A stretch of 64,000 bases of DNA, from contig NZ_BCQJ01000008.1 in assembly GCF_001544375.1 (NCBI RefSeq), forward strand, positions 1 to 64,000, written 5' to 3'. Positions within the stretch are counted from its first letter, which is position 1. Each line of letters opens with the position of its first letter. The translations under genes were made by a program, and so were the position numbers. Positions 55,394-63,340 of this stretch are shown in pieces. Under the pieces are notes generated by a model. It worked only from the letters and a program-made list of their open reading frames with translations. It made no database searches and was not told where the DNA came from. This DNA comes from Enterococcus canis NBRC 100695 (GTDB lineage Bacteria; Bacillota; Bacilli; Lactobacillales; Enterococcaceae).

Positions 55394-56461
55394 TTACTCT
55401 CCTTTTGCTTTGATAATAGCTTCATGCAGACCTTGCATGTAGGTAATACCCATGGCCCGATCATATAAGCCATAACCTGGTCGCGCTACTTCGCCCCAAA
55501 CAGTACGGCCGTGGTCTGGACGAATCACGCCATCAAAGCCAACATCTACCAAGGCTTTCATAATGGCATACATATCTAAAGAGCCTTCCGTACTCAAATG
55601 AGCCGTCTCTTTGAATTTACGTTCTCCCATAAAACCGACGTTACGGAAATGAACAAAGTTAATGCGGTCGCCTACTTCATGGATGATTTCGACTAAATCA
55701 TTATTAGGATCCGCCCCTAAAGAACCGGTACACATGGTGATACCGTTGTAAGGTGAATCTACCGCCTCAATAATGCGTTTTAGGTCAAAGAGATTCTTCG
55801 TAATCCGCGGGAAGCCGAAAATTTCCCATGGCGGATCATCCGGATGGATCGCCATTTTGACATCCATCTCCTCACAGACTGGAATAATCCGCTCTAAGAA
55901 GTATTTCAAATTATCAAATAGTTTCTCTTCTGTGACACCTTCGTACATTTCAACTAGGCCGTTGAATTTATTCAAACGTTCTTCTTCCCAGCCAGATAAT
56001 TGGAAGCCTTTCGATTGGCTGCTGATTAGTTTGAACATTTCGCTTGGTTCCATTTCGTCTACCACTGCTTGGTCATAGACTAACGAAAAACTACCATCTT
56101 CATTTTCATAGAAAAGCGTTGTTTTGGCCCAACCAAAGATTGGTTTAAAGCTATAACAAATCAAATGTACATCACAAGCAGATAAATTCTTGATCGTTTG
56201 GATATAGTTGTCAATATAATGATCCCGTTCAGCTGTGCCCGCTTTGATTGCATCATGAATTGCGACACTTTCGATACCCAATAGTTCCAAGCCGCCTGCT
56301 TCAATCGACTCTTTCAAGTCTTGGATTTCATTGACTTCCCAAACGTCACCAGGTAATTTATTTAATAGCGTGCCGACAATTCCATTCATTCCTGGAATCT
56401 GGCGCACATTCTGTAACGGAATCGGGTCACTTTCCCCGTACCATCTAAAGCCCCATTTCAT
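55394..56461 (-). CDS. uxuA: mannonate dehydratase
   Basis: A 355-residue TIM-barrel enzyme of the UxuA family that dehydrates D-mannonate to 2-keto-3-deoxygluconate. The family blocks are MKWGFRWYGESD, the metal-binding MAIHPDDPPWEIFGFPRI, ITMCTGSLGADPNNDLV, INFVHFRNVGF and GVIRPDHGRTVWGE. The length is standard. It lies between PTS-IIA and eda. Because the PTS delivers phosphorylated sugar acids and no KDG kinase is present, it may act on a 6-phosphate; that is speculation. Confidence 0.95.
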   Translation of the reverse strand: MKWGFRWYGESDPIPLQNVRQIPGMNGIVGTLLNKLPGDVWEVNEIQDLKESIEAGGLELLGIESVAIHDAIKAGTAERDHYIDNYIQTIKNLSACDVHLICYSFKPIFGWAKTTLFYENEDGSFSLVYDQAVVDEMEPSEMFKLISSQSKGFQLSGWEEERLNKFNGLVEMYEGVTEEKLFDNLKYFLERIIPVCEEMDVKMAIHPDDPPWEIFGFPRITKNLFDLKRIIEAVDSPYNGITMCTGSLGADPNNDLVEIIHEVGDRINFVHFRNVGFMGERKFKETAHLSTEGSLDMYAIMKALVDVGFDGVIRPDHGRTVWGEVARPGYGLYDRAMGITYMQGLHEAIIKAKGE

Positions 56462-56478
56462 AGACTTTCCTCCTCGTA

Positions 56479-56922
56479 TTAAAAATCATCCTCATCATCG
56501 TCAGCTTCTACCATGGAGATATGCCAAGCACTTAAGCTGTCGGCACCCTGCGCCAAAACAGCGGCTGGAACTTCAGCAATCGGTGTGTTCAGTAATTGAT
56601 GATTAATAGTTTCCAAAAGCATTGGCAAGTTAACGCCACCAATCACATAGACATTTTCTTGTAACGCTTCTTCCAGCATGCTAGCTACTAAAACCGATTG
56701 GTTATAAGGACTAGCGCTGACTAGGTCTACCAAAACAATGACGCCATCTTCTTGATTTACTTCATGAATGGCTGCTTTGATTTTGTCCCCTAAGGCTTGC
56801 ACATCGTCACCTTGATTTAAGTTCACAGTGGCAATATTATTGGTAGCACCAATAATCACTTCCGCTGAATCTTTCAAGCCATCACTTAATTTTCCATGTG
56901 TTGCAATTACAATCCCTAACAT
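56479..56922 (-). CDS. PTS mannose-family sugar transporter subunit IIA
   Basis: A 147-residue phosphocarrier that takes phosphate from HPr on His9 ([14 protein letters not shown]) and passes it to [14 protein letters not shown] and [13 protein letters not shown] are IIA-Man blocks. The C-terminus ends in a run of acidic residues (EADDDEDDF), like the tail of the IIC subunit of the same operon. It is encoded as a separate chain, downstream of the M28-like membrane protein gene. Confidence 0.93.
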   Translation of the reverse strand: MLGIVIATHGKLSDGLKDSAEVIIGATNNIATVNLNQGDDVQALGDKIKAAIHEVNQEDGVIVLVDLVSASPYNQSVLVASMLEEALQENVYVIGGVNLPMLLETINHQLLNTPIAEVPAAVLAQGADSLSAWHISMVEADDDEDDF

Positions 56923-56949
56923 CGGGCTTCCTCCTTCAATCAGCTCCGG

Positions 56950-57810
56950 CTACTTTAAAAGTGCCGTCACTGTCATTAGATTTTCCATATTCAAATCTTG
57001 TTTCATGGCTGTTTTCGTTAATTCGTAACCCGCTCCCTCAACGCTCCCGCTAATGACATAGGTAACATCATTTCCTGGTGTCGCTGTCAAGCCAGCCTCT
57101 GCTAAACGGCCTTTACTAATACCACTGCCTATTACTTGCAGCGGCTCATTGGCCCCAATACTATCTAGGTAGATGATCTGTGCTTGTTTTTTGGTACTGG
57201 AGCGCAGCACTTCTAACCCGTTGTCCCCATAGGTTCCTTCATCTAAAAAGGCAAAGGCGGTGTTAGGTCCGGCTGCTTCCATCAATCGTAAAAGGGCTAA
57301 AACAGACGAGGTATTCCGAATGACATTTTTACGCCGTGACAAGCCTTGCGTGACTTTTCCTAGGGCAAAGAAGTACAGCCCAAAAATTGCGATAAAGAGC
57401 CAAGTATACAATGATGACAAGTCAAAGGCGGTTGTGGCCAATTTCATATAGAGTAGCGTGCCGGCCAGCCCTAGTAGGATCATCAAGATTGAACTTAAAA
57501 TGATCAAATTTGTAGTCCGCTTACCTTGAACTTGCCGATCAAAGAAACGGTAACCGCCAAAATGAGCCAAAGGCGTATCATAATAAGTACAAATAATTCG
57601 ATCTGCTTTTTTGACGTTGCCCACATAGACATTGCGGGAAGCTGTTTTTTTCTGCTGGTTGTACTCAATCACGCGCACATCTTCCCGCATACTAGCGATG
57701 TCGGTCACTAGCGCTTGGAGAAAGCGTCGTTTATTTTTATCCGTCCGTCGTACACGGTAGACATAGCGATAACGGAACAACCAGTCATTGAATTTTTCTT
57801 CTTGCTGCAT
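56950..57810 (-). CDS. membrane protein resembling an inactivated M28 peptidase, inside the PTS operon
   Basis: A 286-residue protein with two membrane helices (about 101-122 and 133-153). The flanking soluble parts follow the M28 aminopeptidase pattern in order: IICTYYDTP (74-80 region) for the usual AHYDS, RNTSSVLALL (165-174) for DNASGVAALL, AFAFLDEGTYG (185-195) for the FxxxEE block, IIYLDSIG for the NLDMIG block, and LTKTAMKQDLNMENL for HTPxDTxENL. The metal ligands His, Asp and the last His are replaced by Tyr, Arg and Leu, so peptidase activity is unlikely. Its place between IIB and IIA suggests a partner or regulator of this PTS. The alignment is by eye. Confidence 0.65.
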   Translation of the reverse strand: MQQEEKFNDWLFRYRYVYRVRRTDKNKRRFLQALVTDIASMREDVRVIEYNQQKKTASRNVYVGNVKKADRIICTYYDTPLAHFGGYRFFDRQVQGKRTTNLIILSSILMILLGLAGTLLYMKLATTAFDLSSLYTWLFIAIFGLYFFALGKVTQGLSRRKNVIRNTSSVLALLRLMEAAGPNTAFAFLDEGTYGDNGLEVLRSSTKKQAQIIYLDSIGANEPLQVIGSGISKGRLAEAGLTATPGNDVTYVISGSVEGAGYELTKTAMKQDLNMENLMTVTALLK

Positions 57811-57920
57811 CTTCTCACCTCAAGGACTTGTTCAACATTGCACACGCGGATTTAAGGAAAGGGGGATGTGCCGCCAGTTCCACAGCACGTGCTGAGACTT
57901 TTGACACAACCCCATTTCGC

Positions 57921-58427
57921 TTATAGTCCGAATTGCTTCAAGACGTCTTTCAAACTAGATTTTGGTGCAGATGGTGTCGCTTGGAAATAGATGTTTTCCA
58001 CGCCATACTGCTCGTTTAATTCTTTCAACTTGAGGGCGTCGTCTTTGTTCAAATACACTGATTTGGTTACTAAGACGTCTTTCTCAGGATCTTTTTGCGC
58101 GATTCCGCCAATGTTTAATTCCTTCATTGGAATTCCGTGTTTCACTAAGTCGTAGATTACGCTAACCGTTTTGGTAATCAAGATACAGTTATAATCTTTA
58201 AACTTGTATTCATCCCAGTAAAATTCAGCTTTTTCCGGTGTAATCACGATGGTCTTTTGACCTGTCCGACTACCAGCATTTTTGTAAAGATCACGCATAA
58301 ATTTATCTTTTGCAACGACATCATCCACCACGAAGATAGAGTTAACGCCGCTTTTTTGTGATAAAGTCACCATAACTTGTCCGTGGATTAAGCGTTCATC
58401 CACCCGTGCTAAATTGATTTCTCCCAT
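57921..58427 (-). CDS. PTS mannose-family sugar transporter subunit IIB
   Basis: A 168-residue cytoplasmic subunit with the phospho-His in ARVDERLIHGQVMV (His15). VDDVVAKD and LNIGGIAQ are family blocks. It receives phosphate from IIA and donates it to the sugar in the IIC-IID channel. The 110-bp gap after it, before the M28-like gene, holds no signal that I can see. The ATG follows AAGGGAGTG. Confidence 0.94.
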   Translation of the reverse strand: MGEINLARVDERLIHGQVMVTLSQKSGVNSIFVVDDVVAKDKFMRDLYKNAGSRTGQKTIVITPEKAEFYWDEYKFKDYNCILITKTVSVIYDLVKHGIPMKELNIGGIAQKDPEKDVLVTKSVYLNKDDALKLKELNEQYGVENIYFQATPSAPKSSLKDVLKQFGL

Positions 58428-58451
58428 TTCTGGAACACTCCCTTTTTTAAA

Positions 58452-59309
58452 TTATAGAATACCGATGCCGGCTAAGACGATTAAGATCGCTGTCAACCAT
58501 AGCAAGGCTTGGGTTACTTTTAACCCTTTCTTTGTATAGAACCAGTATACACCCATTACAACTGCTAGTGGTAAGATTCCCGGTACAATCTGATCCAGCA
58601 AGTCTTGAATGACGAATTCACGACCAGAGATGGCAAATTTCAGTGTGGAGGAAACTTTAACGTAGTTCCCTGCCAAGACACCCATCATAAACAGACCTAG
58701 TACAGACAAGGTTTCAATAGCTGTTTGAACGCCAGTACTTTGCATTAAGCCGGTAGCATTACGTCCCATTGAGAAGGCTTGGCGAGCAAAGAAGACCCCT
58801 AAGATTGCTTGGTACAGTGCAAAGAATACGAATGGGAACAAGGCACCTAGTGCACTACCTTGTTGCGCCCAAGGAACTGCGATCGCGATAAAAATGTACT
58901 GAACGGTTCCTGAGTCAATGGCATCCCCGATACCAGCCAAGGCGCCCATCAAACCAGCTTTCGTATTGTACATTAAATCATCTTGCATCATGATTTCTTT
59001 GTGTTCATACTCTTCTTCAGCCCGTTGTTGTTCCATTGAGCTCATCAAACCAGTGATGACCCCACCACCCCAGCTTAGCTGAGTGTTGAAGAATAGTAAT
59101 TGACGTTTGTAAGCAGCTTTCAGCTGGTCATCGTCTTTGTATAATTTCCGTAATAGCGGCATCATTGCATATAGTAATGATGGTGCTAGGTAACGTTCAA
59201 ATGAATGGGGAATTTCATTGGCAAAGTGCCAACGTAGATACGCTTTTGTTACATCTTTTTTAGTAATTTCTTCTGGTGCCATGCTTGTATTTTTTGCTAA
59301 TTCTGTCAT
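58452..59309 (-). CDS. PTS mannose-family sugar transporter subunit IID
   Basis: A 285-residue membrane subunit that forms the channel with IIC. Signature parts are RWHFANEIPHSFERY, FFNTQLSWGGGVITGL, GLMGALAGIGDAIDSG and the C-terminal helices (about 170-285). Start choice: the ATG at 59309 follows AAGGAGGGAA; the longer frame to 59429 overlaps IIC and is rejected. It lies 22 bp after IIC. Confidence 0.95.
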   Translation of the reverse strand: MTELAKNTSMAPEEITKKDVTKAYLRWHFANEIPHSFERYLAPSLLYAMMPLLRKLYKDDDQLKAAYKRQLLFFNTQLSWGGGVITGLMSSMEQQRAEEEYEHKEIMMQDDLMYNTKAGLMGALAGIGDAIDSGTVQYIFIAIAVPWAQQGSALGALFPFVFFALYQAILGVFFARQAFSMGRNATGLMQSTGVQTAIETLSVLGLFMMGVLAGNYVKVSSTLKFAISGREFVIQDLLDQIVPGILPLAVVMGVYWFYTKKGLKVTQALLWLTAILIVLAGIGIL

Positions 59310-59331
59310 GTTATTCCCTCCTTGGCTCGTT

Positions 59332-60165
59332 TTAGAATCCGTCATCGTAGTCGTCGTCATCATCAAATGAAGCACCGCCACTTTCGACTGCTGGTGCTGC
59401 GTTCTTGCCGCCTTTTTGTGATTGTACAAAGATCAAGGCAATCAAGACACCAAAGATTGCGTAAGTAACCATGGTGATTTCCAATGATTTCAAGACAACA
59501 CTCAAGAAGTAAGCTAGGAAGAAGAAGACCATGTAGTCTTTACGTCCAATGACATAAACTGTTGTCGCAATCCCAATTGCGGCCAATCCGCCACCGACAA
59601 CTTCCAAGATATGAATGACAACCGTTCCTTCTAGGGCGGTGATTACGTCGGCAATCATTGGGGCACCAAAGTACAAGGCTACGAATACTAAAGGAACAAA
59701 CAAGATGAATGATGCAATCGTTGGATACCAAATGATCGAACGAGAAATTGCTTTGTGGTTCAAATCTTCAACCGCTTTATCGGTATATTTACCTAGGAAC
59801 GTATTGATAAAGAAGCGGAATTGATACAAGTAACTTCCCAATAGACCAACTGGTACGGCTACGGCAATCGCCGCTTCCGGTTTCAAGTTACCTAATAAAG
59901 CAACGGGTACGGCAATCGCTGCGGCAATTGACGGTTCAGCTGGCATTGAGCCACCAGGTGAGAAGACTCCCATGTAAATCATTTGCAAGGCTGCGGTAAC
60001 AATCATTGCTTGAGCGACATCGCCCATGATAATCCCTACAACTAAACCGGTCATTAAAGGTGAGAAACGCAGCGTTAATGTCGCGCCCCCTCCTAGCCAT
60101 CTTGACATGACTGCTGCAACCCAAAGGGCAATCAGTAAACTCTGTGTAACACTTAATGTATCCAT
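59332..60165 (-). CDS. PTS mannose-family sugar transporter subunit IIC
   Basis: A 277-residue polytopic subunit with about eight helices. VFSPGGSMPAEPSIAAAIA and GLLGSYLYQFRFFINT are family blocks. After the last helix it has a tail of about 30 residues ending in a run of Asp (SFDDDDDYDDGF). This is not usual for IIC and parallels the acidic end of IIA. The ATG follows GGAGGAGG. It is the first PTS gene of the operon. Confidence 0.94.
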   Translation of the reverse strand: MDTLSVTQSLLIALWVAAVMSRWLGGGATLTLRFSPLMTGLVVGIIMGDVAQAMIVTAALQMIYMGVFSPGGSMPAEPSIAAAIAVPVALLGNLKPEAAIAVAVPVGLLGSYLYQFRFFINTFLGKYTDKAVEDLNHKAISRSIIWYPTIASFILFVPLVFVALYFGAPMIADVITALEGTVVIHILEVVGGGLAAIGIATTVYVIGRKDYMVFFFLAYFLSVVLKSLEITMVTYAIFGVLIALIFVQSQKGGKNAAPAVESGGASFDDDDDYDDGF

Positions 60166-60176
60166 ATTTCCTCCTC

Positions 60177-61274
60177 CTATTTCTCACTCATATAGTTTTC
60201 TAAATCAAAAATTGCTTGCCGTAAAACTGCCTGATTGATCTCAATCGGGATCAAATGGACTTTTTCCTTCGAATCGATAAATTGGACGATTTTCTCAATA
60301 AGTTCTTGGTCTTCTGGAAAAATTCCCATTTGATGCAGTGAAGTTGGCAGCTGCAATTCTTGATAAAATGGCAGAAGTTCGTCAATCAATGACCAGCGTC
60401 CTTCTAGTGCCAATTGATAAAAGATGCCATAAGCCACCTTTTCTCCGTGTAAAAATGCGTGGCTGCCGCTGAGGTACTTGCTCATACCATCATGCATCGC
60501 GTGAGCCGCCGCGTTGCGTGCATATTTGTCGCCTAATCCGCCCACCATACCGGCAACGGCAAAGACGATTTCTGATAAATGCACAAACTCTTCTGAAACG
60601 ATCCCCGCTTCCATGTCGCGGATGGCCTTTGCAGAATCTTGCATAATGGCATCCTTGCATAATTTAGCGGTGAAGCCAGCCATTTGCAGAAACGGTTCCG
60701 CTGTCAGCGCGTCTTGCGCTAGGATCAATTCTGATTCATACCATTTGGCGATTGTGTCTGCTAAACCTGCGATAAAATAAGGAACCGGTGAATCAATCAC
60801 TAATTCTGGATCAGTGATCAAAAAGGCCGCTTGGCGTAAGTAATGCTCTGACTTGCCTTCAGAAGTACCATCTTCCTTATACATCACCGAAAGTGGTGTC
60901 CAAGGTGCACAATTACTGGCCAATGTGGGGATAACCCCAAAGTTCAGATTCAATCGATGCGCCGCATACCCGACAAGGTCGGCTAATTTTCCACCCCCGA
61001 CACCAATGATAAAATCAATGTCTTCAGCTTGTGCGATGGCTTCAATTAGCCCAGCACCATAGTAACTACATTCACCAGTGTACTGATGATAGACCACTTG
61101 GTAATCCTGTAAGAAAGGCAGCCGCGGCTGGGCCTTCTCCCAAGAAACAGTTCCATGGACTACTAACAGCTTCTTCGCTTGATACTCCGCTAAAACGTCT
61201 GGCACATGTTGCAGTGCGCCAACATGATAGCGGTAAAACTGAGGTCCCACCTTTACTTTTAGATCTGTTAGCAT
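60177..61274 (-). CDS. iron-containing alcohol dehydrogenase family protein (HcxA/GldA-like)
   Basis: A 365-residue group III (iron-type) dehydrogenase. The NAD-binding part has IIGVGGGKLADLVGYAA. The metal site is formed by Asp in GLADTIAKWYE and His in HAMHDGMSKY and AFLHGEKVAYG. It is nearest to glycerol dehydrogenase and to HcxA (hydroxycarboxylate dehydrogenase), which reduces 2-oxo acids. In this operon an oxo-acid/hydroxy-acid interconversion of the sugar acid is plausible but not shown. The ATG follows AAGGAGG. Confidence 0.88.
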   Translation of the reverse strand: MLTDLKVKVGPQFYRYHVGALQHVPDVLAEYQAKKLLVVHGTVSWEKAQPRLPFLQDYQVVYHQYTGECSYYGAGLIEAIAQAEDIDFIIGVGGGKLADLVGYAAHRLNLNFGVIPTLASNCAPWTPLSVMYKEDGTSEGKSEHYLRQAAFLITDPELVIDSPVPYFIAGLADTIAKWYESELILAQDALTAEPFLQMAGFTAKLCKDAIMQDSAKAIRDMEAGIVSEEFVHLSEIVFAVAGMVGGLGDKYARNAAAHAMHDGMSKYLSGSHAFLHGEKVAYGIFYQLALEGRWSLIDELLPFYQELQLPTSLHQMGIFPEDQELIEKIVQFIDSKEKVHLIPIEINQAVLRQAIFDLENYMSEK

Positions 61275-61284
61275 AACAACCTCC

Positions 61285-62283
61285 TTATGATAGGTAGCGG
61301 CTGTGGGTCTGTACTGAACGTTCTGGCAATTTGCCAGCTGTTACATCCTCGACATCCCGCACACACTTTTTACCCATTTCCTCTAAACACTCCCGTGTAT
61401 AGGCTGATGTATGGGGCGTCATGACGACATTGGGAAAAGCAAGGTAGCCATGATCATGACGACCTGGTTCTTCTTCCAACACGTCGGTAGCAAAACCGCC
61501 AATTTTGCCACTTGCCAATCCTTCAATCATGGCCTCTTCACTTAGCAAAGCACCGCGTGCACTGTTGGAAATATACACTTGATCTTTCATCTTAGCGATT
61601 TCTGCTTTGTCGATCATATGATAGTTTTCTTCCGTCAAGTTAGCACACAGGCAAATGATATCGGCTTCTGTTAACAATGTATCGAAATCAACTTTTTCAG
61701 CACCATGACTATTTAAATAAAGTTCTGATTTGTAAGGGTCATAAGCTAGTACTTTACAGCGGAAGCCATTACGTAAGGTTTCTACTACTGCGCTACCTGT
61801 ATTACCGACGCCGATGACACCTACTGTCTTATTGTAAAGACTCCGTCCTACAAACTGGGCCCGATCTTCCCAACGATCTTCCCGTACCGCCGTATCAGCT
61901 GGCACTGTACAACGTAAAATCGCCAACAGATTAGTGATATTATTTTCTGCTACCGCATCTCGCTCCACTAGAGCTGGAATGATGGAAACAATCGTGTCAT
62001 GTTTTTCTGCAGCCGCTAAGTCAATGTTGTTATAGCCAATTCCGTGGCGGGTAATCAAGCGCAGCTCATCTTTATAAGAGAAAAATTCTTCCGTAAAGAA
62101 TGGGGTAACACTAGCAATAATAATATTGAAGCCTTGCAGTAGTTCCGCCAACTCTTTTCCAGGGATCTCACCATCAACGCTGAAGTGTTCTACCCGACCG
62201 ATTTCATTTAGCCGTTTGAGATGCTCTGGGAAAATTTTCCCAAAACTACTGGAGTTGACAATCGCGATATTGAATTCTGTCAT
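61285..62283 (-). CDS. D-isomer-specific 2-hydroxyacid dehydrogenase
   Basis: A 332-residue NAD-dependent dehydrogenase. The Rossmann motif is GVIGVGNTGSAV. The catalytic triad is Arg in SNSARGALL, Glu in DVLEEEPG and His in TPHTSAYT. The substrate domain has RHGIGYNNIDL. It probably reduces or oxidises a 2-keto/2-hydroxy sugar acid at C2, linking epimers of gluconate-type compounds; the substrate is unknown. It sits between gnd and the iron-type dehydrogenase. Confidence 0.9.
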   Translation of the reverse strand: MTEFNIAIVNSSSFGKIFPEHLKRLNEIGRVEHFSVDGEIPGKELAELLQGFNIIIASVTPFFTEEFFSYKDELRLITRHGIGYNNIDLAAAEKHDTIVSIIPALVERDAVAENNITNLLAILRCTVPADTAVREDRWEDRAQFVGRSLYNKTVGVIGVGNTGSAVVETLRNGFRCKVLAYDPYKSELYLNSHGAEKVDFDTLLTEADIICLCANLTEENYHMIDKAEIAKMKDQVYISNSARGALLSEEAMIEGLASGKIGGFATDVLEEEPGRHDHGYLAFPNVVMTPHTSAYTRECLEEMGKKCVRDVEDVTAGKLPERSVQTHSRYLS

Positions 62284-62294
62284 GTCAATGCCTC

Positions 62295-63191
62295 CTATTT
62301 CTTCACGATCTCATGACCGCCAAAGCCATTACGCAAAGCCGAAACAACTTTTGCCGAGAAACTGTCATCTTCTTGAGAAAGGTTACGCATAAAGAGACTC
62401 AAAGCAATGGTTGGTACCGGTACATCCATTTCCAGAGCTGTTTCAACCGTCCATTTTGCTTCCCCAGAGGCAGCAACTACGCCCCGGTAATCAGCTAACT
62501 TAGGACTTTGTCTGAACTGTGCTTCTGCGATTTCCATGAGCCAGCTACGTACGACTGAACCATGATTCCAAACGCGTGCCACTTCGGCTAAGTCGAAATC
62601 ATAATTACTTTGCTCTACTACTTGGAAGCCTTCGCCAATAGCTTGCATCATGCCATATTCGATGCCATTGTGGACCATTTTCAAAAAGTGACCGCTTCCA
62701 GAAGCTCCCGCATAAAGATAACCGTTTTCAATGGCGATGTCTTTAAACAACTGTTCAATAGAAGCAAAAACTTCTTTGTCGCCGCCAATCATTAGGCAAG
62801 CGTCATTACGAGCGCCGGAGATTCCGCCTGATGTACCACAGTCAAAGTAGCTGATGTCCGCTTCTGCAAACGTATTTGCACGGCGAACAGAATCTTTGTA
62901 ATTTGAATTGCCACCTTCTACTACAATGTCTTTTGCTGATAATAATGGTAATAATTGCTCTAAAACTTTTTCCGTTGGTTCGCCTGCCGGCAACATCAAC
63001 CAAATGATGCGGCGGCCGTTAAATGAAGCAGTCAATTCTTCTAAATTCGTGAATGTTGCGACGCCTTCCTTTTTTGCAGCAGCTAAAGCCGCCTCCGATA
63101 AATCTAGCCCTTTTACATCATAGCCATGATCTTTTAGGTTGAATGCTAGATTCATGCCCATTTTACCCAAACCAACAATACCAATTTCCAT
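62295..63191 (-). CDS. gnd: 6-phosphogluconate dehydrogenase, short (decarboxylating) form
   Basis: A 298-residue enzyme of the short GntZ/YqeC type that oxidises 6-phosphogluconate to ribulose-5-phosphate and CO2. The NAD(P) site is GIVGLGKMGMNLAFNL, followed by EGGNSNYKDS, the substrate block DCGTSGGISGARNDACLMIGG, and SGSGHFLKMVHNGIEYGMMQ with the catalytic Lys. The classic long form (about 470 residues) has a C-terminal repeat that is missing here. Start choice: the ATG at 63191 follows GGAGGCGC; the longer frame crosses the promoter. It is the first gene of the sugar-acid operon. Confidence 0.94.
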   Translation of the reverse strand: MEIGIVGLGKMGMNLAFNLKDHGYDVKGLDLSEAALAAAKKEGVATFTNLEELTASFNGRRIIWLMLPAGEPTEKVLEQLLPLLSAKDIVVEGGNSNYKDSVRRANTFAEADISYFDCGTSGGISGARNDACLMIGGDKEVFASIEQLFKDIAIENGYLYAGASGSGHFLKMVHNGIEYGMMQAIGEGFQVVEQSNYDFDLAEVARVWNHGSVVRSWLMEIAEAQFRQSPKLADYRGVVAASGEAKWTVETALEMDVPVPTIALSLFMRNLSQEDDSFSAKVVSALRNGFGGHEIVKK

Positions 63192-63218
63192 GATAGCGCC
63201 TCCAATCTTTATACTTTT

Positions 63219-63246
63219 ATTATACAAAAAAATATTTTTTTGTAAA
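63219..63246 (-). promoter_or_regulatory. promoter of the sugar-acid operon with palindromic operator in the spacer
   Basis: TTTACA (63241-63246) and TATAAT (63219-63224) are 16 bp apart. The spacer and its edges form a perfect 22-bp palindrome (63223-63244), seven A, TA, seven T between TAC and GTA. A second 14-bp AAAAAATATTTTTT palindrome lies at 63256-63269, its centre 29 bp away. These are the best candidates for binding by the divergent RpiR-type regulator. Confidence 0.8.
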
Positions 63247-63281
63247 GAGAAAATAAAAAAATATTTTTTGTTGCCTTTTAT

Positions 63282-63296
63282 ATGAAAACGCTGTAT
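63282..63296. promoter_or_regulatory. probable cre site (catabolite control)
   Basis: ATGAAAACGCTGTAT matches the CcpA consensus WTGNAANCGNWNNCW at all but one position. It lies between the divergent genes and overlaps the -35 region of the RpiR gene (whose -10 TATAAT is at 63312-63317). Confidence 0.65.
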
Positions 63297-63340
63297 CTTT
63301 AAACCAAAGAGTATAATCATTCCCAAAGGAGGTTGCCCTA

